Origin: Prevotellaceae bacterium UBA3627
GTDB taxonomy: Bacteria > Bacteroidota > Bacteroidia > Bacteroidales > Bacteroidaceae
Length of the DNA stretch: 64,000 bases
Assembly: GCA_002373375.1 (NCBI GenBank)
Contig: DFLE01000015.1
Span: 1-64,000 of the forward strand
Direction: 5' to 3'
This document shows positions 17,588 through 25,219 of this stretch, piece by piece. The notes beneath the pieces were generated by a model. The model had not been told where the DNA came from, ran no database searches, and worked only from the letters and a program-made list of their open reading frames with translations. The translations under genes and the position numbers were made by a program. Numbering within the stretch: position 1 is the stretch's first letter; each line of letters opens with the position of its first letter.

Positions 17588-19360
17588 TTATTTAGGCATG
17601 ACTAAACGCAGTCCGAGGTTGAATTCTCTGTGTTCTGGTGGATAGCAGCGACGATCGGAAATATTACATGTTCTTTCATTTGAATACCAGTTGCCACCAC
17701 GCACCACGCGAAAACGCCCATAGGATGCACCTTGCGGATTCACCTGTGGTTTATTGCTATATGTTGTCATTAGATCACTACACCACTCTTGTACGTTACC
17801 ACTCATGTCATATAATCCAAGTTCATTTGGTTTTTTTCTTGCAACGGGATGTGTTTTGTCACCACTATTGTTTTCAAACCATGCAACATCATTTATATTG
17901 TCGCTTCCACTGTATCTGTATCCATTACTTTTCTTACCACCACATGCGGCATACTCCCATTCCGCTTCCGTAGGCAAACGAAAGTTTTTTCCTGTTATTG
18001 AGTTCAGCTTACGTATGAAAGTTTGGCAGTCATCCCAGGTAACATTTTCTACTGGAAGTTCCCTTCCTGTAAAATATGTTGGATTATTGCCCATCACGGC
18101 CTGCCATAGTTCCTGAGTCACCTCTGTCTGGCCAATGTAATAGTCATTTAGTGTTACGCTATGTGATGGTTTATCAACACCGTAAGCATCAGAAGCTTTA
18201 GAACCCATAATAAAAGTACCACCCTCCACAGGAATTAAATAGAATGTCAATCCAGCAACCATAATTTTCTGCTTATCTTTGATAACACTAGTTAATGTTG
18301 ATTCTGCATCTTTCTTATTTACCTCTAATTTTGCATTAACTTCAAAGGTCTGTCCCTCCTCTACAGTAATGACCTGTGAGAAATCACTGTGTCCAGCTTT
18401 TGACAGTCTGACTCTATGCGTGCCTATCAGATAATCTTGCACAAACATAGGTGACACACCTATTTTCTTGTCATCAATATAGATATCAGCCTCAATAGGT
18501 GTGGAGTTTATGTCAATAGAACCATATATAGGAGTAGGTTTTGGCAAAGAAATTGGTTGAACTGCGTTTTCCTTAGTTAATGTTATCTCTTGCAGTGAAG
18601 AACGGTGGCCCTGTTGGCGGCACTCAATAAGATAGGTGCCATAGCTCAATTCTCCCGTAAATGTGCGTGTACCACACTTCTGATCATTAATCCATATTTC
18701 GGCATCGGCATCTACACTCATAGTAACCGAAGCAAAAGCCGGTTCTAGGCTCACGGATACGGAATGCTTGTTTTGAGGGTCGTTAACTGTAACCTTTCCA
18801 GACATTGGATTATAACGCGGTGCACGAACCGTATAATCGTATGTCCCGAACGGTAGTCGCACAGATGCTCCACCATCAATGATGTCAAGCATCTGTCCGT
18901 TAATCTCTACAGAGCCTTTTAAGGGTGACACCTTGAAAACCACATACTGCGATGTGACTGCCCTATGTACCGTAGTCTGTACCTGACCTGCAACAAGTCG
19001 CATACGGTAAGTACGAGCTTTTACTATTGAAGTAGGGAAGGTATAGTCACACATTCCGAGTTGCGGATGGTTGATGGTAACTCGCCTTACTCCATGCGGT
19101 ACGTAAAGCCATATCTCGCCAGGCTTCTGTATTATTTCAACCACTCCAAGAGAACCTACATCAAAGGTTAAACCTGTGGCGGTAGTGAATATCTTTATTA
19201 AAGCACACTTCTCACCATTCTGGTCATATTTTGTTGTTCCGTCAAGGTTTGCGGTAAGATCTGTCTCGTCAAGAGAGAAGTCTGCCACCGCCATATCTTG
19301 CGACCATGCGCCTGTCACCCATACAAATAGAAACAGAAATAGAATAAGATTTTTCTTCAT
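17588..19360 (-). CDS. Secreted PEGA-repeat protein with C-terminal SUMF1 (formylglycine-generating-like) domain
   Basis: 590 aa with a signal peptide. The N-terminal 130 residues form a beta domain. Three PEGA-type segments follow: VSPLKGSVEINGQ (about 150-210), VTMSVDADAEIWINDQKCG (about 215-270) and YGSIDINSTPIEADIYIDDKKIG (about 280-345). A SUMF1/FGE domain (about 370-590) has GGTFIMGS, TEVTQELWQAVMGNNP, RLPTEAEWEYAACGG, GNVQEWCSD and VVRGGNW. Secreted SUMF1 proteins of Bacteroidales are usually not proven sulfatase activators; a binding or envelope role is as likely. It is co-directional with the LPP20-like genes upstream. Confidence 0.85.
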   Translation of the reverse strand: MKKNLILFLFLFVWVTGAWSQDMAVADFSLDETDLTANLDGTTKYDQNGEKCALIKIFTTATGLTFDVGSLGVVEIIQKPGEIWLYVPHGVRRVTINHPQLGMCDYTFPTSIVKARTYRMRLVAGQVQTTVHRAVTSQYVVFKVSPLKGSVEINGQMLDIIDGGASVRLPFGTYDYTVRAPRYNPMSGKVTVNDPQNKHSVSVSLEPAFASVTMSVDADAEIWINDQKCGTRTFTGELSYGTYLIECRQQGHRSSLQEITLTKENAVQPISLPKPTPIYGSIDINSTPIEADIYIDDKKIGVSPMFVQDYLIGTHRVRLSKAGHSDFSQVITVEEGQTFEVNAKLEVNKKDAESTLTSVIKDKQKIMVAGLTFYLIPVEGGTFIMGSKASDAYGVDKPSHSVTLNDYYIGQTEVTQELWQAVMGNNPTYFTGRELPVENVTWDDCQTFIRKLNSITGKNFRLPTEAEWEYAACGGKKSNGYRYSGSDNINDVAWFENNSGDKTHPVARKKPNELGLYDMSGNVQEWCSDLMTTYSNKPQVNPQGASYGRFRVVRGGNWYSNERTCNISDRRCYPPEHREFNLGLRLVMPK

Positions 19361-19390
19361 ATTATCAGATGCATTATGAATTATGAATTA

Positions 19391-21214
19391 TCAAAAGTCT
19401 CCAGGACCGTACAGTCCGAAGTTTGGATCTTTCTCCGGTTGCCATGTACGCACCTTTATTATCGGCTTGTCAGGATCATTGATGTCAACCATAAGGAAGA
19501 GGTAGCCCTTGTCTCCATAATTGGTGGAGTAATAATCCTGAGCTATCTGAATAGCATAGAGTTCTCCGCCTTTTGCCAGTTTCACCACATCATTGTTTGC
19601 GAAACGTATGTTAATATATTCGTTACTATTGAAGCACATACGCAGTTTGTCGAGATATTGATCTTTGGTATAGCGGTTTTTTTTCAGTATCTTATTATTA
19701 GACACTGTGGCCATACCGGTCTCGGGGTTCTTTGTCATAGTAGAGGAACGCACCATATTACCCACTATGATTACCGCATCATCATCAAAAATGGAGCGGA
19801 TATAGTCGAGCCTTTTCAGTCCGTATGCTGTTTTATAGTTTTCCAGAAAATTCATCAATGCCATGCGAGCCGTCTCACTCCATACCCCTTTGTTGAGGAT
19901 GTCGTCTGCGGCAGTATCGCCCAAACCGAAGGCAAGATTAGTGATTTTCTTGTCCTTGTCAAATGTAAATACTACGTCCTCCACAAACGATTTCCTCACG
20001 CCACTCTTAAAAGAAAAAGCCATCTGTACACCACGTCCTATGACATTATCACCATTCTGTAAGAAAGTACATGAGGGAGTGCCAACTACCCTTGCGCTGC
20101 CATATTGTATCAATCGTTGATATACATCCCAACCATCAGTCGTAAAGAATTGACGAACCGAACCATAGTTCTTTGCCTGTATCGCTTTTATCACATTATC
20201 TATTATAGGCATATAGTCCGCACCATTGCTAACAGTCTTTGGAGCAGACAAAATAGCAGCTGCTGTATTGGAAAATGAGGTATGCACCTTTGATGTTGCC
20301 GCCTTTACTGCCTCAGACTCTCTATCTGTACTAACATTGACATAGGCATCTCTCATAGGAGTGCTCCTTACGACATTCAAGACAGACTCCAGTTCGCGGT
20401 CTATCATCGCCTGACCACGATATTCAAATTCATATTTTAACTGGAACGACTTGCTTTGGTTACCTGGGGCAAGTTCCAAAACTCCCCTGCCATCTTTTGC
20501 ACTGTAGATGTTACTCCATGTCTGTCCATCAAAATACGTATAGTCAACACTGTTAACAGGCTTTCCTTTATATGTTATATACAGTTCTACTTCATCGCCA
20601 CTGCGCTTGACGACCTTTGCGTCCAAATCATCAAATACCGCATTCATTTTCTCTGGTATCCACGTAACCAAGAGTCTTTCTATACCAGTATTGTCTGTGT
20701 ATTTTACAGTATTAGGATATTGCACGGACTTCAACAATGTCAAGGCCCAGTAATAGTTACGCAAGGCATCATCAGCCTTGCCCTTCTGTTCTGCTCTCTG
20801 AGCAGAAGATACAAGGTCTTTAACCTTTAATATGCGTGAGGCAAATATCTTATCTATTTCTGAACGTTTTATCCATCGTCCAACATGAGCATCAGGCTCA
20901 TTGTGTATTATGAGTCGTTCTGTATTGGTAAGTGTGGCTTGTGCATAGGTGTTCACCGTTGATTGAAATTCTGATAATTCATTCAACTCTCCGTTTCTTA
21001 CAGAAGACTTGTCATCACTCTTTGTCGTTGATGATACATTGACGGCTATCTTGCTTATCAATGCGTTCAGGGCCTGTTTGTCAGCCTCGTCAATGGAATT
21101 ACCCCATCCCTCACCATATAGGTATTCACGACTACTCTTCACACTCTCCCATGTCTGTGCAGACAGGGAGAATGTGAAGAATGTTAATAGTATTATAATT
21201 AAGGTTTGCCTCAT
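19391..21214 (-). CDS. Secreted LPP20-like protein
   Basis: 607 aa with signal peptide (ending LSAQ). The N-terminal domain (about 20-180: SSREYLYGEGWGNSIDEADKQALNALISKIAV, a Ser-rich loop, then a TNTERLIIHNEPDAHVGRWIKRSEI segment) resembles the LPP20/FlgT-N type fold of envelope proteins. The remainder contains a probable immunoglobulin-like middle part and C-terminal NTF2-like beta sheets (FFTTDGWDVYQRLIQYG). No catalytic signature. It is separated by 11 bp from the upstream gene, so the two are co-transcribed. The gap downstream holds ATTATGA repeats. Confidence 0.65.
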   Translation of the reverse strand: MRQTLIIILLTFFTFSLSAQTWESVKSSREYLYGEGWGNSIDEADKQALNALISKIAVNVSSTTKSDDKSSVRNGELNELSEFQSTVNTYAQATLTNTERLIIHNEPDAHVGRWIKRSEIDKIFASRILKVKDLVSSAQRAEQKGKADDALRNYYWALTLLKSVQYPNTVKYTDNTGIERLLVTWIPEKMNAVFDDLDAKVVKRSGDEVELYITYKGKPVNSVDYTYFDGQTWSNIYSAKDGRGVLELAPGNQSKSFQLKYEFEYRGQAMIDRELESVLNVVRSTPMRDAYVNVSTDRESEAVKAATSKVHTSFSNTAAAILSAPKTVSNGADYMPIIDNVIKAIQAKNYGSVRQFFTTDGWDVYQRLIQYGSARVVGTPSCTFLQNGDNVIGRGVQMAFSFKSGVRKSFVEDVVFTFDKDKKITNLAFGLGDTAADDILNKGVWSETARMALMNFLENYKTAYGLKRLDYIRSIFDDDAVIIVGNMVRSSTMTKNPETGMATVSNNKILKKNRYTKDQYLDKLRMCFNSNEYINIRFANNDVVKLAKGGELYAIQIAQDYYSTNYGDKGYLFLMVDINDPDKPIIKVRTWQPEKDPNFGLYGPGDF

Positions 21215-21225
21215 GCTCTTGGTTT

Positions 21226-21867
21226 TTATTTTCCTTGTTCTGCCTCAAAGCCTTCGCGAATGAACTCGCTTACCTTTGTGGCATATTTCTGTGCGGCTTC
21301 ACTCTCCTTCATTGCATTTTCATACGCACGTATGCGAGCCTTGGTTGCTGCATCCTCATTTATAATGAAATAAACCTGCATAGTTTTCTCCCCATTACCA
21401 AGGTCACGATAAATAGCATAAGACTCCTGCATCTCACCACGTATCTCTTTTCCTACCAACGTCTCATACGCTGCATAGAAATGATCGAACTCTGCCGAAG
21501 TGTCATCGCCATTACTTGCCATATCGCTGACAACACGTCCTTTTACATGACTACCGGCATTGCGTGCGTATGTATTACAGGCATTGTTAATTGCAGCCTG
21601 ATGTCCAACGTTGTCAGACTTGTATTTTGCACAAATGCCTACAATCTCATAAGCATTTTCGCCAAGTGTCTCCAACTTGTCATAGTGTTTCAGCAACGCA
21701 ACGTCAAGACTACGTGAAGAACCAAAGAGTTTCCAACCTTCCTTCTTGTATTGTTTCATTTTGGTCTTGTACTCTTTCTTAATAGCCTTTTGTAAAATTT
21801 TGTTTTGAGCATTCACACATGGCATCATCAGTGTCAGAGCCATAAAAAACATAATAAAACGCTTCAT
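21226..21867 (-). CDS. Small secreted protein related to LPP20-type proteins
   Basis: 213 aa with signal peptide (MKRFIMFFMALTLMMPCVNAQ). A basic region (KKEYKTKMKQYKKEGWKLFG) is followed by an alpha/beta domain with NNACNTYARNAGSHVKGRVV and a long C-terminal helix (RAYENAMKESEAAQKYATKVSEFIREG). It shares the layout of LPP20-like domains and sits first in the operon with the 607-aa relative, the PEGA/SUMF1 protein, the HEPN gene and the truncated gene. A roughly 360-nt leader precedes it. Function unknown. Confidence 0.6.
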   Translation of the reverse strand: MKRFIMFFMALTLMMPCVNAQNKILQKAIKKEYKTKMKQYKKEGWKLFGSSRSLDVALLKHYDKLETLGENAYEIVGICAKYKSDNVGHQAAINNACNTYARNAGSHVKGRVVSDMASNGDDTSAEFDHFYAAYETLVGKEIRGEMQESYAIYRDLGNGEKTMQVYFIINEDAATKARIRAYENAMKESEAAQKYATKVSEFIREGFEAEQGK

Positions 21868-22228
21868 AGTTTTAAGATATTATTCTCGACAAGCCTCTCC
21901 CTGAGCAAAGTCATTGGTAGATATTAAGGGATACAAAAAAGCGGGGAGATTGTCTTTACTCATCTTACAACTGGCTCTGGAAAAACCACAAACGAAATGA
22001 ATAACTACACATCACCCTCGCCGTATATGCTCGAGCAATACAGCGAGGGCTGTATGCATACGTACACACACTGACAAAGGCGTACCGTTAGTCTCCATAT
22101 CCTTCGTTTGATTGAAATTTTCCAGATTTCGTTGTAAAGGAATGAAGCGCGGAACGCTTTCTTGGGAAAATGGCTGTCTAAACAATAGGTTTGTCACAGT
22201 GTGACAGCATCGTTACGCTCCACTTTCC
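21868..22228 (-). ncRNA. Long structured leader or candidate non-coding RNA
   Basis: Between a consensus promoter (22234-22264) and the start codon at 21867 lie about 360 transcribed bases without a convincing gene. On the minus strand there are strong hairpins: a long CCCTCGC/GCGAGGG stem with a TCGA tetraloop (22015-22049), AAGCG/CGCTT (22145-22159), and TGTCAC/GTGACA (22192-22206). The last competes with GACAGC(22203-22208)/GCTGTC(22173-22178) pairing, so two folds exclude each other. A GC-then-six-U site lies near 21935. A 61-codon frame (22012-22197) crosses the helices and is probably not a gene. Confidence 0.45.
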
Positions 22229-22233
22229 AATTA

Positions 22234-22264
22234 CAAAGATAACAAAAAGATTTTATTCGCCAAA
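22234..22264 (-). promoter_or_regulatory. Predicted promoter of the leader/LPP20 operon
   Basis: Minus-strand TATCTTTG (plus CAAAGATA, 22234-22241) with TTTG (plus CAAA, 22261-22264) 19 bp upstream. An AT-rich inverted repeat (22340-22354 with 22381-22394) just beyond it may end the operon coming from 22446; nothing else is seen in 22265-22445. Confidence 0.72.
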
Positions 22265-22445
22265 TTATTATGATGAAAAATATTTGGTTAGCGTGAAAAA
22301 CAATTGTCCGTAAAGAGTTGCTTGTGTGATCAGGTAGTTTTTTACATTTTGAAATATATAAAAGAGTGTGATTTATGTATTTTCAAATGTAAAACATCAT
22401 AAAGAATAAAAGGTCTGTCTTAGTAAAAAAATGAAGGGAGAAATG

Positions 22446-23420
22446 TTAGGGTTCAGCGTGTTGCATGGCGCGGAGCATGTTCTCCGTTTGCTTGAGGCGT
22501 GCCGCCTGTTGCTGGGTGGCAGTGGCGGTGTTGTCTTTGTATGTCTGCAGCGCATCGCTGAAGAGTTGTTTTACGGTGTCTGTTACCCCTTCAGTGAGAT
22601 AGTGTGCGAAAGCGTTGTGGAAGAGAATGTCCGCACGGTTGTTGCCGTTGGTCAGCGGAAGTGCCATGTTGTAATAGGTTATGGCTTCATGGTATTTCTC
22701 CATGTAGAAAAAACTCTCTGCGCAGGAATAGGTATATACGGCGCGCTCATACGGTGAGTAAGCCTCCAGCTCAGGGAGCGATGCCTTCAGGTACTTGGCA
22801 GCTTCCTCATATTGGTTTTCCTTGAAATAACTCATGCCGAGGTATGCTATGAAGCGGGCGTTGAGCTTGTACCTGCTGTTGAGCCGTTCAAATGCGAGGA
22901 TGCTCTCATGGTATTTGCCCCCCTGATAGTATTCTATGGCTTTGCCGAGAAGGTCGGCATCTGATGTCTTGTTTTGCTCTTGAAAAGAGGATGCGTAGGA
23001 GAAACTGTGTGAGAAGGCAACGGTCATAAGGATGACGACAACACGCATGGTGTATCTCAATAATCTTTTGATATAGTGACGCTCCCAGTCGTCTTCATGA
23101 CGTTTCTCGTTGTTGTAGCGAAGGATATCAAGGTCCATCATCACTTTCCCGAGTTTCCTCTGTTCCGCACTGTCGCCCATCTCCTGTTCCAATTGTTTCA
23201 GTCGTGTCACCAGGTCCTGCTCAGGTAATTCAGTCTTCAGTTCCGCCAGCATGTTGGAGTACACGCCATCCCCTGGACATGCAGGAGACGTCAGGGAACG
23301 TGTGAAATGTATGTCAGGAAATATCCCGGAAAGGCACTCGCGTACCTTCTTCATCTGTTTGTCACGATTGATGTTGCAACCGATAGATATGAGTACTGTG
23401 TTCTTATTACTTTTCGTCAC
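22446..23420 (-). CDS. HPPK(FolK)-like domain fused to a membrane-anchored TPR domain
   Basis: 324 aa, GTG start, overlapping the DUF4435 gene by 14 bp. Residues 8-120 resemble 6-hydroxymethyl-7,8-dihydropterin pyrophosphokinase (VLISIGCNINRDKQM, SPACPGDGVYSNMLAEL, RKLGKVMMDLDIL with both metal-site Asp residues) but stop short of the usual 150-160 residues. At Met125 a classic signal-peptide-like segment begins (RVVVILMTVAFSHSFSYASS), followed by TPR repeats (about 150-320: KAIEYYQGGKYHESILAFERL, AAKYLKASLPEL). Either this is a real fusion with a periplasmic TPR domain, or Met125 (codon at 23048) starts a second protein. Confidence 0.75.
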   Translation of the reverse strand: MTKSNKNTVLISIGCNINRDKQMKKVRECLSGIFPDIHFTRSLTSPACPGDGVYSNMLAELKTELPEQDLVTRLKQLEQEMGDSAEQRKLGKVMMDLDILRYNNEKRHEDDWERHYIKRLLRYTMRVVVILMTVAFSHSFSYASSFQEQNKTSDADLLGKAIEYYQGGKYHESILAFERLNSRYKLNARFIAYLGMSYFKENQYEEAAKYLKASLPELEAYSPYERAVYTYSCAESFFYMEKYHEAITYYNMALPLTNGNNRADILFHNAFAHYLTEGVTDTVKQLFSDALQTYKDNTATATQQQAARLKQTENMLRAMQHAEP

Positions 23421-24402
23421 GCTTTAATAACTTGTCTATATCGGCAATCATGCGCTGGTAAGGCTCTGACTGCGTATAGCCTTGGTTTTTCTTTAACATG
23501 GATGATATGTCACTCTGCGCCTTGGTATAAGCAGACAACTCATTCTGCATCTGCAGGGAATGCAAAGCCTTGGATTTGATTTCCCGTTCCCTCTCTCTTC
23601 TCAACTCGTCGCAAACGCTCTGCATGGTAGGCGCTACGACGTTGTCAAACAGGTGGTGTCCCTGCATATAAAGATAGGTGGTCTCAGGGGTGACACCGAG
23701 GGCGAGCAGACTGTCCTTTGTCTTCAGATATTCCTCTTTCCTTCCCGAGAGTTTGCGTTGCAGTTCCTTAACCTTGACAAAAGCTTTATGGCGCACCTTG
23801 TCAACAGCCTCGCCCATCTGGCTTATTCGCATGTGCTTGATGGTGGCCACGGTGTTGAAGTCGGTGATGGTGAAATGGTGGTATTCGCCCTTGCGGTATA
23901 GCATTATACTCCACACAAAGAGTGGGAACAGCGCACGGCTGTATTCCGAGAGGAACTGGTTGAAGTCGAACAGTATATGGTCATTGAGCGTTGCCATGAC
24001 ACAGACGTTGTGCAGGGATGGTGCATAGCATTGGTAATTCTCTATGGCATAGACGTAAGTGTGAATGACATAGGGATTGTTGAGCATAAACTCAGACTGG
24101 TGTGTGTTACCTTGAATAAGGTAGTCATAGTCAGCGTCAACACAGGCTATCATGTCTTTTCCTGCCCCTTGTCGCATTAATGCGAGCAGTGCCTGCCTCT
24201 TACCCTTGTTCAGTGTGCTCTGTGTCGGGAGCATAACCTCGAAATATTGTTTCTCGTTCTCAAACTGAGACAAGACCATACGCCAAAATAAGACGTCATC
24301 GTAACTCTCTACATAGGCTACGATGCGTCTGCGGGCCTTCTTCCCTTGCAATTTGTTTGCGGCGCTGATATAATCAGAGGTTATGTATCTATTTAGATTC
24401 AC
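23407..24402 (-). CDS. DUF4435 (Toprim-like) protein, AriB-like partner of the adjacent ATPase
   Basis: 331 aa, GTG start, overlapping the ATPase gene by 14 bp. The N-terminal half shows Toprim-like acidic motifs: AYVESYDDVLFW (invariant Glu, about residue 32) and IACVDADYD (DxD, about 88-90). The C-terminal half is helical and charged (VKVKELQRKLSGRKEEYL). DUF4435 proteins pair with AAA ATPases; in the PARIS anti-phage system AriB (DUF4435) is a Toprim nuclease controlled by AriA. The tight overlap supports a functional pair here. Its place in a peptidase operon is unusual for a defence module, so a housekeeping role remains open. Confidence 0.72.
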   Translation of the reverse strand: MNLNRYITSDYISAANKLQGKKARRRIVAYVESYDDVLFWRMVLSQFENEKQYFEVMLPTQSTLNKGKRQALLALMRQGAGKDMIACVDADYDYLIQGNTHQSEFMLNNPYVIHTYVYAIENYQCYAPSLHNVCVMATLNDHILFDFNQFLSEYSRALFPLFVWSIMLYRKGEYHHFTITDFNTVATIKHMRISQMGEAVDKVRHKAFVKVKELQRKLSGRKEEYLKTKDSLLALGVTPETTYLYMQGHHLFDNVVAPTMQSVCDELRREREREIKSKALHSLQMQNELSAYTKAQSDISSMLKKNQGYTQSEPYQRMIADIDKLLKRDEK

Positions 24403-25219
24403 TATTTTGTCTTACTTCTATCTCTCCTACTTCTGTTATGCAGTCAGTCCATCCGTCCATGATGACAGCCGGCGAGTGGGTGGTAAGAATAAGTTGTACG
24501 TTAGGGTTGATGTTCATGATGGACTTGATGAGAACCCTCTGCCATTCTATGTGGAGGCTCACTTCCGGTTCATCCATGAAGAGAACGTATGGCTGCTCAT
24601 CCTCTACGAGGACAGTGAGCAGTATCACGAGTATCTGCTTCTCTCCGCTTGACAGCTGGTAGGGTGTGAGTACCTCTCCCATCTGGTCAAAGCGTATCTC
24701 GTTCTCTGTGCGTATGATATGCTTGTTGGTGTCAGAGAACAACTTGTCAACAATCTCGTAGAACTTCTGTTTGCCGTCAGACAACTTCTGAGCCTGCTGT
24801 GCAGCGTCGGGTGCACCGCTCTGTAACATCTGTATGATGCGGTTGCCAAGGTTCACCTGATAGTCCAGGTAGCGTCTCTGCAGGTTAAACAACTGCAGGT
24901 CAAGCTCTGTGGCTATCTTGAAGTCCAGTCTTGCCGTCATCTCGTGATTAATCAGCGGACGGTCAAAAGAGCGTATGATGTCAAAGCGTATGGCATCGGC
25001 GTCCTCGGGCGACAGCAACAATGTCACCCCGTTGTCGTTTTGCGTTATGCCATGCGAGGTCATCAGTGGTGTCACCACCTTATTTAATATTGTGCTCTTT
25101 CCTACGCCGTTCACGCCTGAAAGGATGTTGACATGGCGGTTAAGAGTCCATTTTATGTGTTTCCTGCCGCTCCATAGAGAATCTATTTCTATTTCGCGAA
25201 TGTATTCTGCGTATTTCAT
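24389..25219 (-). CDS. AAA (ABC-type) ATPase partner of the DUF4435 protein
   Basis: 276 aa. Walker A GVNGVGKST (about 35-43), ABC-like signature LSSGEKQ, Walker B YVLFMDEPEVSLH and a TTHSP H-loop are all present: a compact SMC/OLD-like ATPase without a long coiled coil. It overlaps the stop of dipeptidyl peptidase III by 4 bp (ATGA) and the DUF4435 gene by 14 bp, so translation is coupled. The ATPase plus Toprim DUF4435 order equals AriA-AriB of PARIS, though similar pairs may occur in Bacteroidales core genomes. Confidence 0.82.
   Translation of the reverse strand: MKYAEYIREIEIDSLWSGRKHIKWTLNRHVNILSGVNGVGKSTILNKVVTPLMTSHGITQNDNGVTLLLSPEDADAIRFDIIRSFDRPLINHEMTARLDFKIATELDLQLFNLQRRYLDYQVNLGNRIIQMLQSGAPDAAQQAQKLSDGKQKFYEIVDKLFSDTNKHIIRTENEIRFDQMGEVLTPYQLSSGEKQILVILLTVLVEDEQPYVLFMDEPEVSLHIEWQRVLIKSIMNINPNVQLILTTHSPAVIMDGWTDCITEVGEIEVRQNSESK

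Noticed and set aside
22012..22197. 61-codon minus-strand frame in the leader
   Set aside because: It runs through strong RNA helices, has no start context or continuation, and is better explained as part of a structured RNA.
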